64,000 nucleotides of DNA from Nocardioides houyundeii (lineage in GTDB: Bacteria > Actinomycetota > Actinomycetes > Propionibacteriales > Nocardioidaceae): contig NZ_CP025581.1 of the NCBI RefSeq assembly GCF_002865585.1, positions 1,798,001-1,862,000 on the forward strand, in the 5' to 3' direction. The notes below the pieces were generated by a model. That model saw only the letters and a list, made by a program, of their open reading frames with translations, searched no databases and was not told where the DNA came from. Below, piece by piece: positions 19,366-29,137 of the stretch (the stretch's first letter is position 1; every line of letters starts with the position of its first letter). The position numbers and the translations under genes were made by a program.

Positions 19366-20727
19366 ATGGTGAGCGCCTCGCTGACCCTGGGCCTCGGGCT
19401 GCTGGTGGTGGTGCTGATCACCGTGGTCACGGGCTACTTCGTGGCCCAGGAGTTCGCCTACATGTCGGTGGACAGGTCCCGGCTGGGCGCGCGTGCCGCA
19501 GCCGGCGACGGCGCCGCCGCCCGGGCGCTGCGCGTGACCGGGCGTACCTCGTTCATGCTCTCGGGAGCCCAGCTCGGCATCACGGTCACCGGGCTGCTCG
19601 TCGGCTATGTCGCCGAGCCGCTGATCGGGGAGTCCCTGGGCACGCTGCTGGGCGGGGTGGGCGTCCCCACCGCGGTGGGCCTGGCCGTCGGCACCATCCT
19701 GGCGCTGCTCGTCTCGACCGTCGTCCAGATGGTGTTCGGCGAGCTGTTCCCCAAGAACCTCGCGATCGCCAGACCAGAGCCGTTGGCCCGGTGGCTGGCG
19801 ACCTCCACCCTGGTCTACCTCAAGCTGGCCGGGTGGCTGATCGCGGTCTTCGACCAGTCCTCCAACCTGCTCCTGCGCGCGCTGCGGATCGAGCCGGTGC
19901 ACGACGTGGAGCACTCCGCGACCGCGCGGGACCTGGAGCACATCGTGGCGTCCTCCCGCGAGACCGGCGACCTGCCCGTCGAGCTGTCGATGCTGCTGGA
20001 CAGGGTGCTGGACTTCCCCGGCGAGACGGTGGAGCACGCCATGATCCCCCGGGTGCGCGTCGACTCCGTGCTGGACAGCGTCGGCGTCCCCGAGCTGCGC
20101 CGGGTCATGGCCGGAGGACACTCCCGGTACCCCGTGCTTGACGGGGACGGCCGGGTGGTGGGCGTGGTCCACCTCGTCGACCTCCTGCACGTGGCCGAGG
20201 ACAGCGCAGGGGTGACGGCGCGGGACCTGGCGCGCCCGGCCCTGATGCTGCCGACGCTGATGCGGTTGCCCGATGCCGTCGGGGAGCTCGCGCGGACTCG
20301 CAACCAGCTCGCCTGCGTCCTGGACGAGCACGGTGGCTTCGCCGGTGTGCTGACGGTCGAGGACCTGGCCGAGGAGCTCGTCGGCGAGATCACCGACGAG
20401 CACGACCGGCAGCCCGCCCCGGAGGTCGCCCCCGTGCCCGGTCAGCGCGTCTGGACGGTCTCCGGGGACTCGCACGTCGACGAGGTCGAGCGGTCCCTGG
20501 GTCGCGACCTGCCCGACGGGGACTACGAGACGCTCGGTGGGCTGGTCATCGCCCACCACGGCCGCTTCCCCGAGGTCGGCGAGATCGTCCGGGTCCCGCT
20601 GCCCATCGATCCTGGCAGCTGGGCCCAGGCCGTGGACCCGGTGCCGGAGCACGCCCTGCTCGAAGTGCTGGAGGTCGTCGACCACATCCCCGCACGGGTC
20701 CGCATCACGTGGGAGGAGCCCCGATGA
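19366..20727 (+). CDS. DUF21/CBS/CorC-HlyC membrane protein (hemolysin C family), first copy
   Basis: The 453-residue product has an N-terminal DUF21 membrane domain (residues 5-180, about four hydrophobic segments, with the family motif VFGELFPKNLAIA). Two CBS repeats follow (HSRYPVLDGDGRVVGVVH; LACVLDEHGGFAGVLTVEDL), then a C-terminal CorC/HlyC domain (about 365-450, DYETLGGLVIAHHGRFP). This architecture is that of CNNM/CorC-type Mg2+ or Na+/Mg2+ transport proteins; the hemolysin name is historic. It overlaps a paralogue by four bases. Placement right after the potassium operon is suggestive but not proof of a link. Confidence 0.85.
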   Translation: MVSASLTLGLGLLVVVLITVVTGYFVAQEFAYMSVDRSRLGARAAAGDGAAARALRVTGRTSFMLSGAQLGITVTGLLVGYVAEPLIGESLGTLLGGVGVPTAVGLAVGTILALLVSTVVQMVFGELFPKNLAIARPEPLARWLATSTLVYLKLAGWLIAVFDQSSNLLLRALRIEPVHDVEHSATARDLEHIVASSRETGDLPVELSMLLDRVLDFPGETVEHAMIPRVRVDSVLDSVGVPELRRVMAGGHSRYPVLDGDGRVVGVVHLVDLLHVAEDSAGVTARDLARPALMLPTLMRLPDAVGELARTRNQLACVLDEHGGFAGVLTVEDLAEELVGEITDEHDRQPAPEVAPVPGQRVWTVSGDSHVDEVERSLGRDLPDGDYETLGGLVIAHHGRFPEVGEIVRVPLPIDPGSWAQAVDPVPEHALLEVLEVVDHIPARVRITWEEPR

Positions 20728-21764
20728 CCGACAACCCCCTGATCGTGGCGTGCGCGACCGCGGCCATCATCGCGCTGAGCGCCTTCTTCGTGGCAGTCGA
20801 GTTCGCTCTGATCGCGGCTCGCACCAACCGCCTCGAGGACGCCGCGGCCACCAGCCGGTCCGCGCGGGCGGCACTGCGCAGCTCCTCCGAGCTCACCCTG
20901 CTGCTGGCCGGGTCCCAGCTGGGCATCACCGTCTGCACGCTGGCCCTCGGAGCACTGACGAAACCGGCCGTGCACCACTGGCTCACCCCGGTCTTCGAGA
21001 CCTGGGGCCTGCCGGCCTGGGGTGCTGACGCCGCAGGCTTCGTGCTGGCGTTGGCGATCGTCACCTTCTTGCACCTGGTGGTGGGGGAGATGGCACCCAA
21101 GTCGTGGGCCATCGCCCATCCCGAGCGGTCGGCCATCATGTTGGCCCTCCCGATGAGGGCTTTCATGTGGGCGACCAGACCGGTCCTGCGGGCACTCAAC
21201 GAGTCGGCCAACTGGTGCCTGCGCAGGGTCGGGGTCGACCCGGACGAGGATGCCTCGCCGGGACAGGACCCCGCGGCACTGCGTCATCTGGTCGAGCACT
21301 CGGTCAACGTGGGCGCCCTGGACGCCAGCTACTCCGGCCAGTTCTCCAGCGCCCTCGACCTCCAGACCATGACCTTGGACGAGCTCGTGCCGCGGGTGCC
21401 GCTCAGCTTCGTGAGCCGGGGCGCCACGGTCGCCGAGGTCCAGGCCGTGTCACGTGAATCGGGCCATCTGCGGATCCTGGTCCGGGACGCGGGACCCGGG
21501 CAGGTGCACTACGGCGCGGTGATCCACGTGCGCGACACCCTGGTCCGTCCCGCGGGCGAGCGCATCGACCACCTGGTACGCCCGGTGCGCACCCTGCCGC
21601 ACAGCACCTCGATCTATGAGGCACTGGCGCACATGCGGCGCACCGGCAGCCAGCTGGTGCTCGTGACCCAGGACGGGTCCACGGTGGGTGTGATCACGAT
21701 GGCGGACCTGCTGGCCCGCCTCTTCCCGCACGCCCAGGGCGTGTCGGTGGCGCCGGGAGCCTGA
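20724..21764 (+). CDS. DUF21/CBS membrane protein (hemolysin C family), second copy
   Basis: Starting from the ATG at 20724, which overlaps the first copy and has GGGAGGAG before it, the protein is 346 residues. It has the DUF21 membrane domain (VVGEMAPKSWAIAHPE near 120) and a weaker CBS pair (SRESGHLRILV; GSQLVLVTQDGSTVGVITMADL). The C-terminal CorC/HlyC domain of its neighbour is absent. The two probably form a hetero-oligomer, as tandem long and short DUF21 genes are common in actinobacteria. Substrate is unproven; divalent cation homeostasis is the family expectation. Confidence 0.85.
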   Translation: MTDNPLIVACATAAIIALSAFFVAVEFALIAARTNRLEDAAATSRSARAALRSSSELTLLLAGSQLGITVCTLALGALTKPAVHHWLTPVFETWGLPAWGADAAGFVLALAIVTFLHLVVGEMAPKSWAIAHPERSAIMLALPMRAFMWATRPVLRALNESANWCLRRVGVDPDEDASPGQDPAALRHLVEHSVNVGALDASYSGQFSSALDLQTMTLDELVPRVPLSFVSRGATVAEVQAVSRESGHLRILVRDAGPGQVHYGAVIHVRDTLVRPAGERIDHLVRPVRTLPHSTSIYEALAHMRRTGSQLVLVTQDGSTVGVITMADLLARLFPHAQGVSVAPGA

Positions 21765-21775
21765 GGGAGGGCGGG

Positions 21776-21943
21776 TCAGCCGCGCCACAGCCTCGAGAGG
21801 AGGCTCCCGGCCGGGCGGGGGTCCACCGGGTTGCCGGGGCAGCGATCCTGGCGCGGCACGCGGGCCAGCACCTGGTCGACGTGCTGGCCGCAACCGGCCC
21901 AGGTGATCTTGCCGCAGGTCTTGCATCCGACTGCTCGGCACAT
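21776..21943 (-). CDS. small conserved Cys-rich protein (MCRAVxCKTCGK type)
   Basis: This is a 55-residue ORF from the ATG at 21943, with GGAG eleven bases upstream. It begins with cysteines at 2, 7, 10, 18 and 35 (KTCGKITWAGCGQHVD, then RCPG). I recall near-identical short proteins across actinobacteria, annotated only as hypothetical, and the CxxC plus CGxH pattern suggests a zinc ribbon or metal site. The gene converges on the DUF21 pair and is divergent from a CsoR-type regulator 170 bases away. No function is assigned. Confidence 0.75.
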   Translation of the reverse strand: MCRAVGCKTCGKITWAGCGQHVDQVLARVPRQDRCPGNPVDPRPAGSLLSRLWRG

Positions 21944-22112
21944 GTGGAGCTCCGTTCGTGTTGGTGGTGCGGTTGTGGGAGGGGCTGGAGGCCGGCGGCC
22001 AGCGCGCCGGGGAGTCAGATCAGGGCGGGGAGGGCCTGGGCGGCGATCCGGGCACCGACGACGGCTCCGGCCACGGCGGTCGCGGTGAGTGCCGCGACGG
22101 CCAGGAGGACCG

Positions 22113-22376
22113 ATGGAGCTCGACCCCACTCAGATGACGCCGGTGATCAACCGGATCAAGCGCGCCCAGGGCCAGCTGGCCGGCGTGCTGCGCCTGCTCG
22201 AGGAGGGCCGCGACTGCGAGGACGTCGTCACCCAGCTGGCCGCGGTCTCCAAGGCGCTGGACCGCGCCGGGTTCGCGATCGTCGCCTCCGGCCTGCAGCA
22301 GTGCCTGGCCGCCGGCGACGGCACCGACAGCGTCGACGTCAAGAAGATGGAGAAGCTCTTCCTCTCGCTGGCCTGA
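22113..22376 (+). CDS. CsoR/RcnR/FrmR/CstR-family regulator lacking the copper-site His
   Basis: The start is the ATG at 22113, six bases after AGGAGG. The 87-residue all-helical protein matches the DUF156 family ([21 protein letters not shown]). CsoR binds Cu(I) with Cys-His-Cys; here the two cysteines are present (C35, C64) but the His four residues before the second Cys is Gly60. A pair of cysteines without the His is the pattern of CstR, which reacts with sulfide or persulfide. No copper ATPase or chaperone lies next to it. I therefore favour a sulfur-species or other electrophile sensor over a copper sensor, with moderate confidence. Confidence 0.85.
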   Translation: MELDPTQMTPVINRIKRAQGQLAGVLRLLEEGRDCEDVVTQLAAVSKALDRAGFAIVASGLQQCLAAGDGTDSVDVKKMEKLFLSLA

Positions 22377-22510
22377 GCCGTCGCTCGGACCCCGGCGCTG
22401 CAGAGCGCCGACCGGAACGGCAGGGAGAACTCGTCACCGCCAGCGGTCGACCTGAGGCGCTCCATGGGTGATGCTGGAGGAGCCCCTACCCCAACTCTCT
22501 GGGGGAACCC

Positions 22511-24970
22511 GTGAGCGATGCCCAGCAGCTCGAGACCGCCACGACCATGGAGGACGCCCAGCTCCACCTCGTCGACGCGTGGTGGCGCGCTGCCAACTAC
22601 ATCTCGGTGGGGCAGATCTACCTCCTCGACAACCCCAGGCTGCGCAGACCGCTGGAACCGGGCGACATCAAGCCCCGCCTGCTCGGCCACTGGGGGACCA
22701 CCCCGGGCCTCAACCTGGTGTGGGCCCACCTCAACCGGCTGATCCGCGAGCGGGACGTCGACGCGATCTTCCTCGCCGGACCCGGTCACGGTGGGCCGGC
22801 CGTGCTGGCGAACGCGTGGCTGGAGGGCACCTACTCCGAGGTCTACCCCCACGTCGGGCAGGACGAGGCAGGTCTGAGGGCGTTGTTCCGGCAGTTCTCC
22901 TTCCCCGGCGGCGTCCCCAGCCACGCCGCCCCGGAGACCCCGGGGTCGATGCACGAGGGCGGGGAGCTCGGCTACGTGCTCTCCCACGCCTACGGCGCCG
23001 CGATGGACAACCCCGATCTGCTGGTCACCGCCGTGGTCGGCGACGGGGAGTTCGAGACCGGGCCGCTCGCGACCTCGTGGCACGCGAACAAGTTCGTCGA
23101 CCCGGTCCACGACGGCGCGGTGCTGCCGGTGCTGCACCTCAACGGCTGGAAGATCGCGAACCCGACGATCCCGGCGCGCATCTCGCGTCCCGAGCTGCTG
23201 AGCCTGCTGAGCGGCTACGGCCACGAGGTGCTCACCGTCGAGGGCGACGAGCCCGAGGACGTGCACCGCCAGCTCGGGCGCGCGATGGACGTCGCTCACG
23301 ACCGCATCGTGGCCATCCAGCGGGCGGCGCGCGAGGACGGCGATCTGGAGCGTCGTCCGTGGCCGATGATCCTGCTCGTCACCCCCAAGGGGTGGACCGG
23401 ACCGCACGAGGTCGACGGGGTGCCGGTGGAGGGCACCTGGCGTTCCCACCAGGTGCCCCTGGCCGAGACGCGGAACAACGACGCGCACCGCGCCCAGCTG
23501 GAGGAGTGGCTGAGCTCCTACCGCCCCGGCGAGCTGTTCGACGACGTCGGTCGCCCGGTGCCCGTGCTGCGGGAGATCGCGCCCCGAGGGCACCGGCGGA
23601 TGAGCGACAACCCGCACGCCAACGGGGGGCTCCTGCGACGGCCGCTGGACTTGGCCGACATCCGGACGCACACCGTGGAGGTCTCCTCGCCGGGTGCCTC
23701 GATCCACGAGGCCACCCGCGTTTTCGGGAAGTACCTGGTCGAGGTGGTGGGCGAGAACCCCGACAACTTCCGCATCTTCGGCCCCGACGAGACGGCGTCC
23801 AACCGGCTGGACGCGGTCTACGCGGTGACCGACAAGGTCTTCGCCGGCGAGCTGCGGCCCGGAGACCCACAGCTCGGGCGCTCCGGCAGGGTGGTGGAGA
23901 TGCTCTCCGAGCACACGTGCCAGGGGTGGCTGGAGGGCTACCTGCTGACCGGACGGCACGGCGTGTTCAACTGCTACGAGGCGTTCATCCACATCGTCGA
24001 CTCGATGCTCAACCAGCACGCCAAGTGGCTGAAGACGACTCGGGACATCGAGTGGCGCCCGCCCGTGGCCTCCCTCAACTACCTGCTCACCTCGCACGTG
24101 TGGCGCCAGGACCACAACGGGTTCTCCCACCAGGATCCCGGGTTCATCGACCACGTCGTCAACAAGAAGGCGGAGGTGGTCCGGGTCTACCTGCCGCCGG
24201 ACACCAACACCCTGCTCTCGACGATGCGCCACTGCCTGGCCAGCACCCACTACGTCAACGTCGTCGTGTCGGGGAAGCAGCCCTCCTTCGACTGGCTCAC
24301 GGCCGACGAGGCGGACCTGCACTGCGCCCGCGGTGTCGGGATCTGGGAGTGGGCCTCCAACGACGACGGCGATCCCGACGTGGTGCTCGCCAGCGCCGGT
24401 GACGTGCCGACCGTCGAGGCGCTGGCTGCCGTCAGCATCCTGCGCGAGCACCTGCCCGCGCTGCGGATCCGCTTCGTCAACGTGGTGGACCTGATGAGGC
24501 TCCAGGACTCCGGCGAGCACCCGCACGGGTTGTCCGACCGCTCCTTCGACAGCATCTTCACCACCGACCGCCCGGTGATCTTCGCCTACCACGGGTATCC
24601 GTGGCTCATCCACCGCCTCACCTATCGCCGTGCCAACCACCGCAACATCCACGTACGCGGCTACAAGGAGGAGGGCACGACCACCACGCCCTTCGACATG
24701 GTGATGATGAACGACCTGGACCGCTTCCACCTGGTCCTCGACGTCATCGACCGGGTCCCCTCGCTGGCGTCGCGGGCGGCGGCGCTGCGTCAGCAGATGA
24801 TCGACACCCGGCGTCGCGCCCACCTCTGGACCAGGGAGCACGGGGAGGACCTGCCGCTGGTGCGGGACTGGTCCTGGCAGTCCCAGCCCTCGCCGGCCGC
24901 GTCCCGCTCGCCCAGCACCACCGCTGACCCCGGCACGACCGGCCCCGACGCCACGGCGGGCCGGGCCTGA
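22511..24970 (+). CDS. xfp: xylulose-5-phosphate/fructose-6-phosphate phosphoketolase
   Basis: This is an 819-residue ThDP enzyme starting at a GTG. Family motifs include [20 protein letters not shown] near the N-terminus, [10 protein letters not shown], the ThDP-Mg motif [18 protein letters not shown], and [18 protein letters not shown]. It cleaves Xu5P or F6P with phosphate to acetyl phosphate and a sugar phosphate, making acetyl phosphate and then ATP without oxygen. No acetate kinase is adjacent. Together with the following ATPase, alcohol dehydrogenase and the arginine deiminase genes, it suggests fermentative or hypoxic energy metabolism. The last 30 residues (Ser/Ala/Thr-rich) are not conserved family sequence. 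Confidence 0.95.
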   Translation: MSDAQQLETATTMEDAQLHLVDAWWRAANYISVGQIYLLDNPRLRRPLEPGDIKPRLLGHWGTTPGLNLVWAHLNRLIRERDVDAIFLAGPGHGGPAVLANAWLEGTYSEVYPHVGQDEAGLRALFRQFSFPGGVPSHAAPETPGSMHEGGELGYVLSHAYGAAMDNPDLLVTAVVGDGEFETGPLATSWHANKFVDPVHDGAVLPVLHLNGWKIANPTIPARISRPELLSLLSGYGHEVLTVEGDEPEDVHRQLGRAMDVAHDRIVAIQRAAREDGDLERRPWPMILLVTPKGWTGPHEVDGVPVEGTWRSHQVPLAETRNNDAHRAQLEEWLSSYRPGELFDDVGRPVPVLREIAPRGHRRMSDNPHANGGLLRRPLDLADIRTHTVEVSSPGASIHEATRVFGKYLVEVVGENPDNFRIFGPDETASNRLDAVYAVTDKVFAGELRPGDPQLGRSGRVVEMLSEHTCQGWLEGYLLTGRHGVFNCYEAFIHIVDSMLNQHAKWLKTTRDIEWRPPVASLNYLLTSHVWRQDHNGFSHQDPGFIDHVVNKKAEVVRVYLPPDTNTLLSTMRHCLASTHYVNVVVSGKQPSFDWLTADEADLHCARGVGIWEWASNDDGDPDVVLASAGDVPTVEALAAVSILREHLPALRIRFVNVVDLMRLQDSGEHPHGLSDRSFDSIFTTDRPVIFAYHGYPWLIHRLTYRRANHRNIHVRGYKEEGTTTTPFDMVMMNDLDRFHLVLDVIDRVPSLASRAAALRQQMIDTRRRAHLWTREHGEDLPLVRDWSWQSQPSPAASRSPSTTADPGTTGPDATAGRA

Positions 24971-24977
24971 CCGAACC

Positions 24978-25011
24978 GGGCAGAGTGGACGGGGCAGAGT
25001 GGACGGGGCAG
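24978..25011. repeat. tandem 14-bp repeat before the cation ATPase
   Basis: GGGCAGAGTGGACG is repeated head to tail at 24978-24991 and 24992-25005, followed by a partial third copy (GGGCAG). It fills most of the gap between xfp and the ATPase. It may be slippage or a spacer; no known operator matches. Confidence 0.6.
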
Positions 25012-25039
25012 GGCGATCGGTGCGGGGACTGGAGGCTCG

Positions 25040-27847
25040 ATGACCGACGAGGCGCTGGTCCCGGCGAGACCCGGGGACCGGCCGTGGCACGCCATGACGC
25101 CCGACGAGGTGCTGGCAGAGCTGGGCGTCCGCCCCGCCGACGGCCTCGGCCTCGACGAGAGCCGACGTCGCCTGGGGGAGTGTGGTCCCAACGTGCTCGC
25201 CGACCCCGCGACCCCACCGATGTGGCGCCGGGTCCTGTCGCTGGCGACGGAGCCGATGACGGTGGTGCTGATCGCCGCCGCCCTGGTCAGCGCGCTGGTC
25301 TCCCGCGAGGTGGGCACCTCCGCGGTGATCCTGGTGGTCGTGGTGCTCAACTCCGTCCTCAACCTGGTGCAGGAGGGGCGTGCGCGGACCAGCCTGCAGG
25401 CGCTGCACGAGCTCACCGTGGTCCAGGCGCGAGTACGGCGGGCAGGGCGGGTGCGGCTCGTCGATGCTGCGGAGCTCGTGCCGGGTGACGTGGTGCTGCT
25501 CGAGGCCGGCGACGTCGTGCCGGCAGACGGCCGCCTGATCGAGACCGCGGGCCTGGAGGTGCAGGAGGCTGCACTCACGGGCGAGTCGATCCCGGTGCTC
25601 AAGGAGGCCGCAGCTGTCGCGGACACCGCTGCCGGCCTCGCCGACCGGTCCGGGATGGTCTTCACGACCACGGCCGTCACCCGAGGACGTGGCGTGCTCG
25701 TGGTCACCGCCACCGGCATGGGGACCCAGATCGGCAGCGTCGCCCGGCTGCTGCACGAGGCAGGTGAGCAGAGCACCCCGCTGCAACGCCAGATCGCGGG
25801 GCTGGCCAGGGCGCTGGGGGCCATCGCGGCCGTCGTGGTCACAGTCGTGTTCGTGGCAGGTCTGCTGCGCGGCGTACCGCTGGGGGAGGTCGCGCTGAGC
25901 GCCGTCGCTCTGGCTGTCGCCACCATCCCGGAGGGCCTCACCGCCGTGGTCGCCTTCACCCTGGCGATGGGGGCGAGCCGGCTGGCGCGCCGCGGCGCGA
26001 TCGTCAAGGACCTGTCGTCCGTGGAGACGCTCGGGGCCACCCGGCACGTCGCGACCGACAAGACGGGCACCCTGACGCTCAACGAGATGACGGCGCGTGA
26101 GCTCTGCGCCCAGCAGCGCGTCTTCCAGGTGTCAGGGCACGGGTACCAGGCGGACGGCCAGATCACGGTCGTCGGTGACGAGCCGGCTCCGGACATCAGC
26201 AGCGTCCTGCTGGCCATGGCGCTGGCAGGGGACGCGGTCCTGGACGGGACGGACCTGATCGGCGACCCGACCGAGGGGGCGCTGGTGGTGCTGGCCGGCA
26301 AGGGTGGGCTGGATGTCATGTCCGCACGCCACGACCTGCCCCGAGCCGGCGAGGTGCCCTTCGACTCCGACCGCAAGTACATGGCGACCGTGCACGCGAT
26401 GGATGAGTGGGACCCCGACTCCGTCACCGACCGGTGGGCCCGAGGAGGGCGCGCGGAGCGGAGAGGGGAGGCCGGCCGGATGTACGTCAAGGGGGCGCCC
26501 GACGTGCTGCTCTCCCGGTCGACCCGGATGGAGGTCCCCCAGGGGGTCCGCAGCCTGGACCAGGAGCAGCGCGCTGCCCTCGACGCGCTCAACTCGCACC
26601 TGGGATCCCGCGGGCTGCGGGTGCTGGGTCTGGCACAGCGCGAGCTGGACGAGGCGGAGCTGCGGGCTGCCCGCGGCGCGGCGCCGGACGAGCTGGACGC
26701 CATGGTGGCGGGACTGACGCTGCTGGGGCTGGTGGGGATCGTGGACCCGCCGCGACCGGAGGTCCGCGGCGCCATCGCCGAGGCCCACGAGGCGGGCATC
26801 GTCGTCCACATGATCACCGGCGACCACGTCGGCACCGCGGCGGCCGTCGCACGAGGCCTCGGCATCGAGGGGGAGGCGCTGTCAGGTCCGGAGCTGGACG
26901 GGTTGAGTGACGAGGAGCTCTCGGTCCGTGCCTCCACCGTGGGGGTGCTGGCCCGGGTGAGCCCCGAGCACAAGATCCGGATGGTGCGTGCACTCCAGGC
27001 CGACGGGTCCGTGGTGGCCATGACCGGCGACGGGGTCAACGACGCGCCGGCCCTGAAGGAGGCGGACATCGGCATCGCCATGGGCGTCACCGGGACGGAG
27101 GTCTCCAAGGGTGCGGCGCGGATGGTCCTGACCGACGACAACTTCGCGACCATCATCGCGGCGGTGCGCGAGGGCCGCGGCATCTACGACAACGTGGTCA
27201 AGTTCGTCCGGTTCCAGATCGCCACAGCCTGGGGCTTCGTGCTCATCTTCCTCGCCTCTGCGGCGGTGGGCGTGGCATCCGGGACACCCTTCACCCCGCT
27301 GCAGGTGCTGTGGGTGAACGTCATCATGGACGGCCCGCCGGCGATGACCCTGGGCTTCGACCGGCCCGACGACGACGTGATGAGCAGGCCGCCGCGCCGC
27401 GTGGGCGAACCGATCCTCACCCGCGCCCGGCTCGGTCAGATCGCACTCTCGGCACTGGTCATGGCGGCAGGCACGCTGGGCGTGCTGCTGCTGGGACCGG
27501 ACGAGGCGCGAGCGGGGGAGCCGACCCGGACGGGGACGCTGGCGTTCACCACGTTCGTGCTGTTCCAGGTCTTCAACCTGCTCAACGTGCGTGAGGGTGT
27601 CACCTCGGTGTTCAACCGGCACACCTTCACCAACGCCAGGCTCTGGTGCGCACTCGGCGCCATCGTGGTCCTGCAGGTCACCACGGTGCATCTGCAGGCC
27701 CTCGGTGACGTCTTCGACACCACCGACCTCTCCGCGGCCCAGTGGGCGGTCGCGGTGGCCGTGGCCTCCTCGGTCCTCTGGGTCGAGGAGCTGCGCAAGG
27801 TCTGGGTCCGCCGCCGCGCCCCGATGAGCGAGGGCGGCGGGTTCTAG
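25040..27847 (+). CDS. P2-type cation-translocating ATPase (CtpF-like)
   Basis: The 935-residue pump has the cation ATPase N-terminal domain, membrane segments M1-M2, the actuator motif ALTGESIPV, a PEGL segment in M4 (ATIPEGLTAVVAF), the phosphorylation site DKTGTLTLNEMT, the hinge MTGDGVNDAPALKEADIG, and a six-helix C-terminal bundle. P2-type pumps of this form move Ca2+ or other cations out of the cell. The mycobacterial relative CtpF belongs to the DosR hypoxia regulon, which fits the other genes nearby. It lies 69 bases after xfp and its 3' end overlaps the alcohol dehydrogenase on the other strand. Confidence 0.9.
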   Translation: MTDEALVPARPGDRPWHAMTPDEVLAELGVRPADGLGLDESRRRLGECGPNVLADPATPPMWRRVLSLATEPMTVVLIAAALVSALVSREVGTSAVILVVVVLNSVLNLVQEGRARTSLQALHELTVVQARVRRAGRVRLVDAAELVPGDVVLLEAGDVVPADGRLIETAGLEVQEAALTGESIPVLKEAAAVADTAAGLADRSGMVFTTTAVTRGRGVLVVTATGMGTQIGSVARLLHEAGEQSTPLQRQIAGLARALGAIAAVVVTVVFVAGLLRGVPLGEVALSAVALAVATIPEGLTAVVAFTLAMGASRLARRGAIVKDLSSVETLGATRHVATDKTGTLTLNEMTARELCAQQRVFQVSGHGYQADGQITVVGDEPAPDISSVLLAMALAGDAVLDGTDLIGDPTEGALVVLAGKGGLDVMSARHDLPRAGEVPFDSDRKYMATVHAMDEWDPDSVTDRWARGGRAERRGEAGRMYVKGAPDVLLSRSTRMEVPQGVRSLDQEQRAALDALNSHLGSRGLRVLGLAQRELDEAELRAARGAAPDELDAMVAGLTLLGLVGIVDPPRPEVRGAIAEAHEAGIVVHMITGDHVGTAAAVARGLGIEGEALSGPELDGLSDEELSVRASTVGVLARVSPEHKIRMVRALQADGSVVAMTGDGVNDAPALKEADIGIAMGVTGTEVSKGAARMVLTDDNFATIIAAVREGRGIYDNVVKFVRFQIATAWGFVLIFLASAAVGVASGTPFTPLQVLWVNVIMDGPPAMTLGFDRPDDDVMSRPPRRVGEPILTRARLGQIALSALVMAAGTLGVLLLGPDEARAGEPTRTGTLAFTTFVLFQVFNLLNVREGVTSVFNRHTFTNARLWCALGAIVVLQVTTVHLQALGDVFDTTDLSAAQWAVAVAVASSVLWVEELRKVWVRRRAPMSEGGGF

Positions 27848-28863
27848 AACTCGAACACCAGCCGAGCGGGCACCTTGCCGGCGAGCACCTCGTCGAAGCA
27901 CTCGTTGACGTCCTCGATCCGCCTGCTCTCGGTGATGACCTTGGTCAGCCCCCGGGCGTGGAACTCGAAGCAGTCCGCCACGTCGTTGCGCGTGCCCACC
28001 AGCGAGCCGATCACGGACTTGCCCGAGAGCACGGTCTCGAAGATCGGCAGGTCCAGGTGGTTGTCGGAGGGCAGCCCGACGATGACGAGGCGTCCGTTGG
28101 GATTGAGGGCCGCATGGGCCGCACGCATCGCCTGTGGTGAGGGGACCGTCACCAGCGCGACGTCGATGCCCCCGAGCGCGGCGAGCTCTGCCTGCTGGTC
28201 ACCGCGGGCGTTGACCACGTGGTCAGCCCCCAGCTCCGCGGCCAGCTCGAGCTTCTCGTCGTACATGTCCACGGCCACGGTCCGGGCTCCGAAGAGGCGG
28301 GCGTACTGGAGGCCGAGGTGTCCCAGGCCGCCTATCCCGACCACCATCGCGGTCTCGCCCGGCCGCGGGTTGGCCACCTTGAGGCCCTTGTACGCCGTGA
28401 CTCCGGCACAGGTCAGGGGCGAGGCATCCATCGAGGTGATCGCATCGGGCACCGGCACCACGTGGCTTGCCCACGCCACCGCGTGCTCGGCGTAGCTCCC
28501 GTCCATGGTGTAGCCCATGTAGGCGGGCGTGGTGCAGTAGGTCTCCCAGCCGGCCACGCAGTAGCGGCAGTGCCCGCAGGCGTAGCCGAGCCAGGGCAGC
28601 GCGACCCGTTGACCGATGGCGACCAGGGGCCTGCCGGCGGTGAGCGACGGGCCCAGGGCCTCGATCACTCCGACGCCCTCGTGGCCGGGGATGAGCGGGA
28701 TCTTGGGCTTGACCGGCCAGTCGCCCCGGGCGGCATGGATGTCGGTGTGGCACAAGCCGCACGTCTCGATCCGCACCAGGACCTGACCCGGCCCGGGCTC
28801 GGGGATGGGCACGTCCCGGATGACCAGAGGCGCCCCCAACGCTGGTACCACTGCTGCCTTCAT
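27844..28863 (-). CDS. zinc-dependent alcohol dehydrogenase (AdhP type)
   Basis: The 339-residue enzyme starts at the ATG at 28863. It carries the catalytic zinc site (CGLCHTDIHAARGDWP; GHEGVGVIEA), the four-Cys structural zinc region (CGHCRYCVAGWETYC) and the NAD-binding motif VVGIGGLGHLGLQYA. It interconverts primary alcohols and aldehydes, most likely reducing aldehydes to regenerate NAD+ when oxygen is short. It is divergent from the DUF1269 gene across a 274-base promoter region that holds a DevR-like palindrome. The convergent end overlaps the ATPase by four bases. Confidence 0.93.
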   Translation of the reverse strand: MKAAVVPALGAPLVIRDVPIPEPGPGQVLVRIETCGLCHTDIHAARGDWPVKPKIPLIPGHEGVGVIEALGPSLTAGRPLVAIGQRVALPWLGYACGHCRYCVAGWETYCTTPAYMGYTMDGSYAEHAVAWASHVVPVPDAITSMDASPLTCAGVTAYKGLKVANPRPGETAMVVGIGGLGHLGLQYARLFGARTVAVDMYDEKLELAAELGADHVVNARGDQQAELAALGGIDVALVTVPSPQAMRAAHAALNPNGRLVIVGLPSDNHLDLPIFETVLSGKSVIGSLVGTRNDVADCFEFHARGLTKVITESRRIEDVNECFDEVLAGKVPARLVFEF

Positions 28864-28952
28864 GGGTCCTCCAGAAGAACGGACGGATGCTCGCGGGGGT
28901 TCCTGGCGCGGGGGCGCACCAGCAGCATCTCGCCGGGGACGGGGCGAGCGCA

Positions 28953-28966
28953 GGGCCATGGGTCCC
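28953..28966. promoter_or_regulatory. candidate DevR-type palindrome in adh / DUF1269 promoter
   Basis: GGGCCATGGGTCCC lies in the 274-base divergent region between the alcohol dehydrogenase and the DUF1269 gene. Its reverse complement (GGGACCCATGGCCC) resembles the DosR/DevR box pattern GGGAC...GNCCC. Similar boxes occur before hsp20 and the devR-like gene in this window. It was assigned by eye. Confidence 0.4.
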
Positions 28967-29137
28967 CGGCCGGTAGACCATTGGTCACCGGCAAGTCGGC
29001 AATTCCCGGGAGTCCTGCCCCGCCCGGGTCCAACGACTCTGCCCACCCTGGTTCCCGCCGCCCTAGCGTCGAGCGCGCCGGGCACGCCCACCGTGCCGGG
29101 CTTGGCCTGCGACCCGACGACGATGTAGGAGCACGAC

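Noticed and set aside
22015..22108. Hydrophobic minus-strand stretch (VLLAVAALTATAVAGAVVG) between the Cys protein and the CsoR-type gene
   Set aside because: No ATG, GTG or TTG lies in frame before it within the open frame, so it cannot be supported as a gene. It may be a chance helix or a remnant.
22130..26047. Open frame of 1305 codons on the minus strand, and similar long antisense frames (for example 30851-33139 plus, 11591-13477 minus)
   Set aside because: They lie opposite clearly recognisable genes (xfp, the cation ATPase, FUSC fusion, kdpA). Their translations are low-complexity, Arg/Gly/His-rich and lack any family motif. High-GC DNA often gives such shadows.
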